Origin: Phycisphaeraceae bacterium
GTDB taxonomy: Bacteria > Planctomycetota > Phycisphaerae > Phycisphaerales > Phycisphaeraceae
Length of the DNA: 5,999 nt
Assembly (NCBI GenBank): GCA_020851395.1
Contig: JADZCW010000091.1
Location: 1 to 5,999, forward strand
Reading direction: 5' to 3'
Positions 5,977 through 5,999 of the stretch are shown piece by piece. The stretch's first letter is position 1; every line of letters starts with the position of its first letter. The notes under the pieces were generated by a model. It was given only the letters and a program-made list of their open reading frames with translations. It ran no database searches and was not told the DNA's origin. Position numbers and translations under genes: made by a program.

Positions 5977-5999
5977 ATGAAAGCCGGCATCCATCCCAA
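5977..5999 (+). CDS. rpmE: 50S ribosomal protein L31, first codons only
   Basis: Only seven full codons are present, reading MKAGIHP, cut off by the window end. This matches the characteristic L31 opening (E. coli MKKDIHP; many bacteria MKxGIHP). L31 is a small ribosomal protein of the large subunit that bridges to the small subunit. A perfect -10 box, a strong Shine-Dalgarno site at the usual distance and the diagnostic N-terminus together make the call likely despite the length. Whether it is the zinc-binding (Cys-containing) or Cys-free form cannot be seen. In many genomes prfA follows rpmE, which would be a test of the assignment. Confidence 0.75.

Noticed and set aside
1..5999. Search for CRISPR arrays, insertion sequences, tRNA genes, phage or defence modules
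   Set aside because: No spaced direct repeats, transposase motifs, cloverleaf sequences or defence-type domains were seen by eye on either strand.

Overview
This is a high-GC bacterial window with five complete or near-complete protein genes and the first codons of a sixth. The gene style points to a planctomycete, probably of the Phycisphaerae type. The main reason is the surface protein, which combines glycine-rich beta repeats, two dockerin-like calcium motifs and a VPEP/Arg-rich PEP-CTERM tail. It sits beside a XylR-type sugar-sensing AraC regulator of a kind common in that phylum. This placement is inferred from protein style, since no rRNA or other marker is complete.

Layout from left to right. 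Positions 71-472 (+) encode a small four-helix membrane protein of unknown function. Positions 589-1665 (+) encode YchF/OLA1, the translation-associated ATPase, with a shortened switch I region and altered nucleotide-binding motifs. Facing it at 1717-2862 (-) is a LacI-like sensor fused to an AraC-type DNA-binding domain (XylR family). A 174-base divergent region (2863-3036) separates this regulator from a GTG-started, secreted, PEP-CTERM-anchored protein at 3037-4935 (+). Candidate promoters pointing both ways lie in that gap. Positions 4940-5836 (-) encode a fold-type IV PLP enzyme (branched-chain/D-amino acid aminotransferase or aminodeoxychorismate lyase group), which has Ser where the family normally has the PLP-contacting Glu. 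The window ends in the start of rpmE (ribosomal protein L31, 5977 onward, +), preceded by a perfect TATAAT -10 box and an AAGGAG ribosome binding site.

No large operon is visible. The genes are arranged as convergent and divergent pairs: ychF/regulator convergent, regulator/surface protein divergent, surface protein/aminotransferase convergent with a 4-base gap, and aminotransferase/rpmE divergent. The only pair with a plausible functional link is the regulator and the surface protein. The rest looks like housekeeping and single-gene units. I found no CRISPR array, insertion sequence, tRNA or complete rRNA gene, phage module or defence-like cluster. The observations most worth a second look are residue-level departures in two conserved enzymes, not a new multi-gene system.
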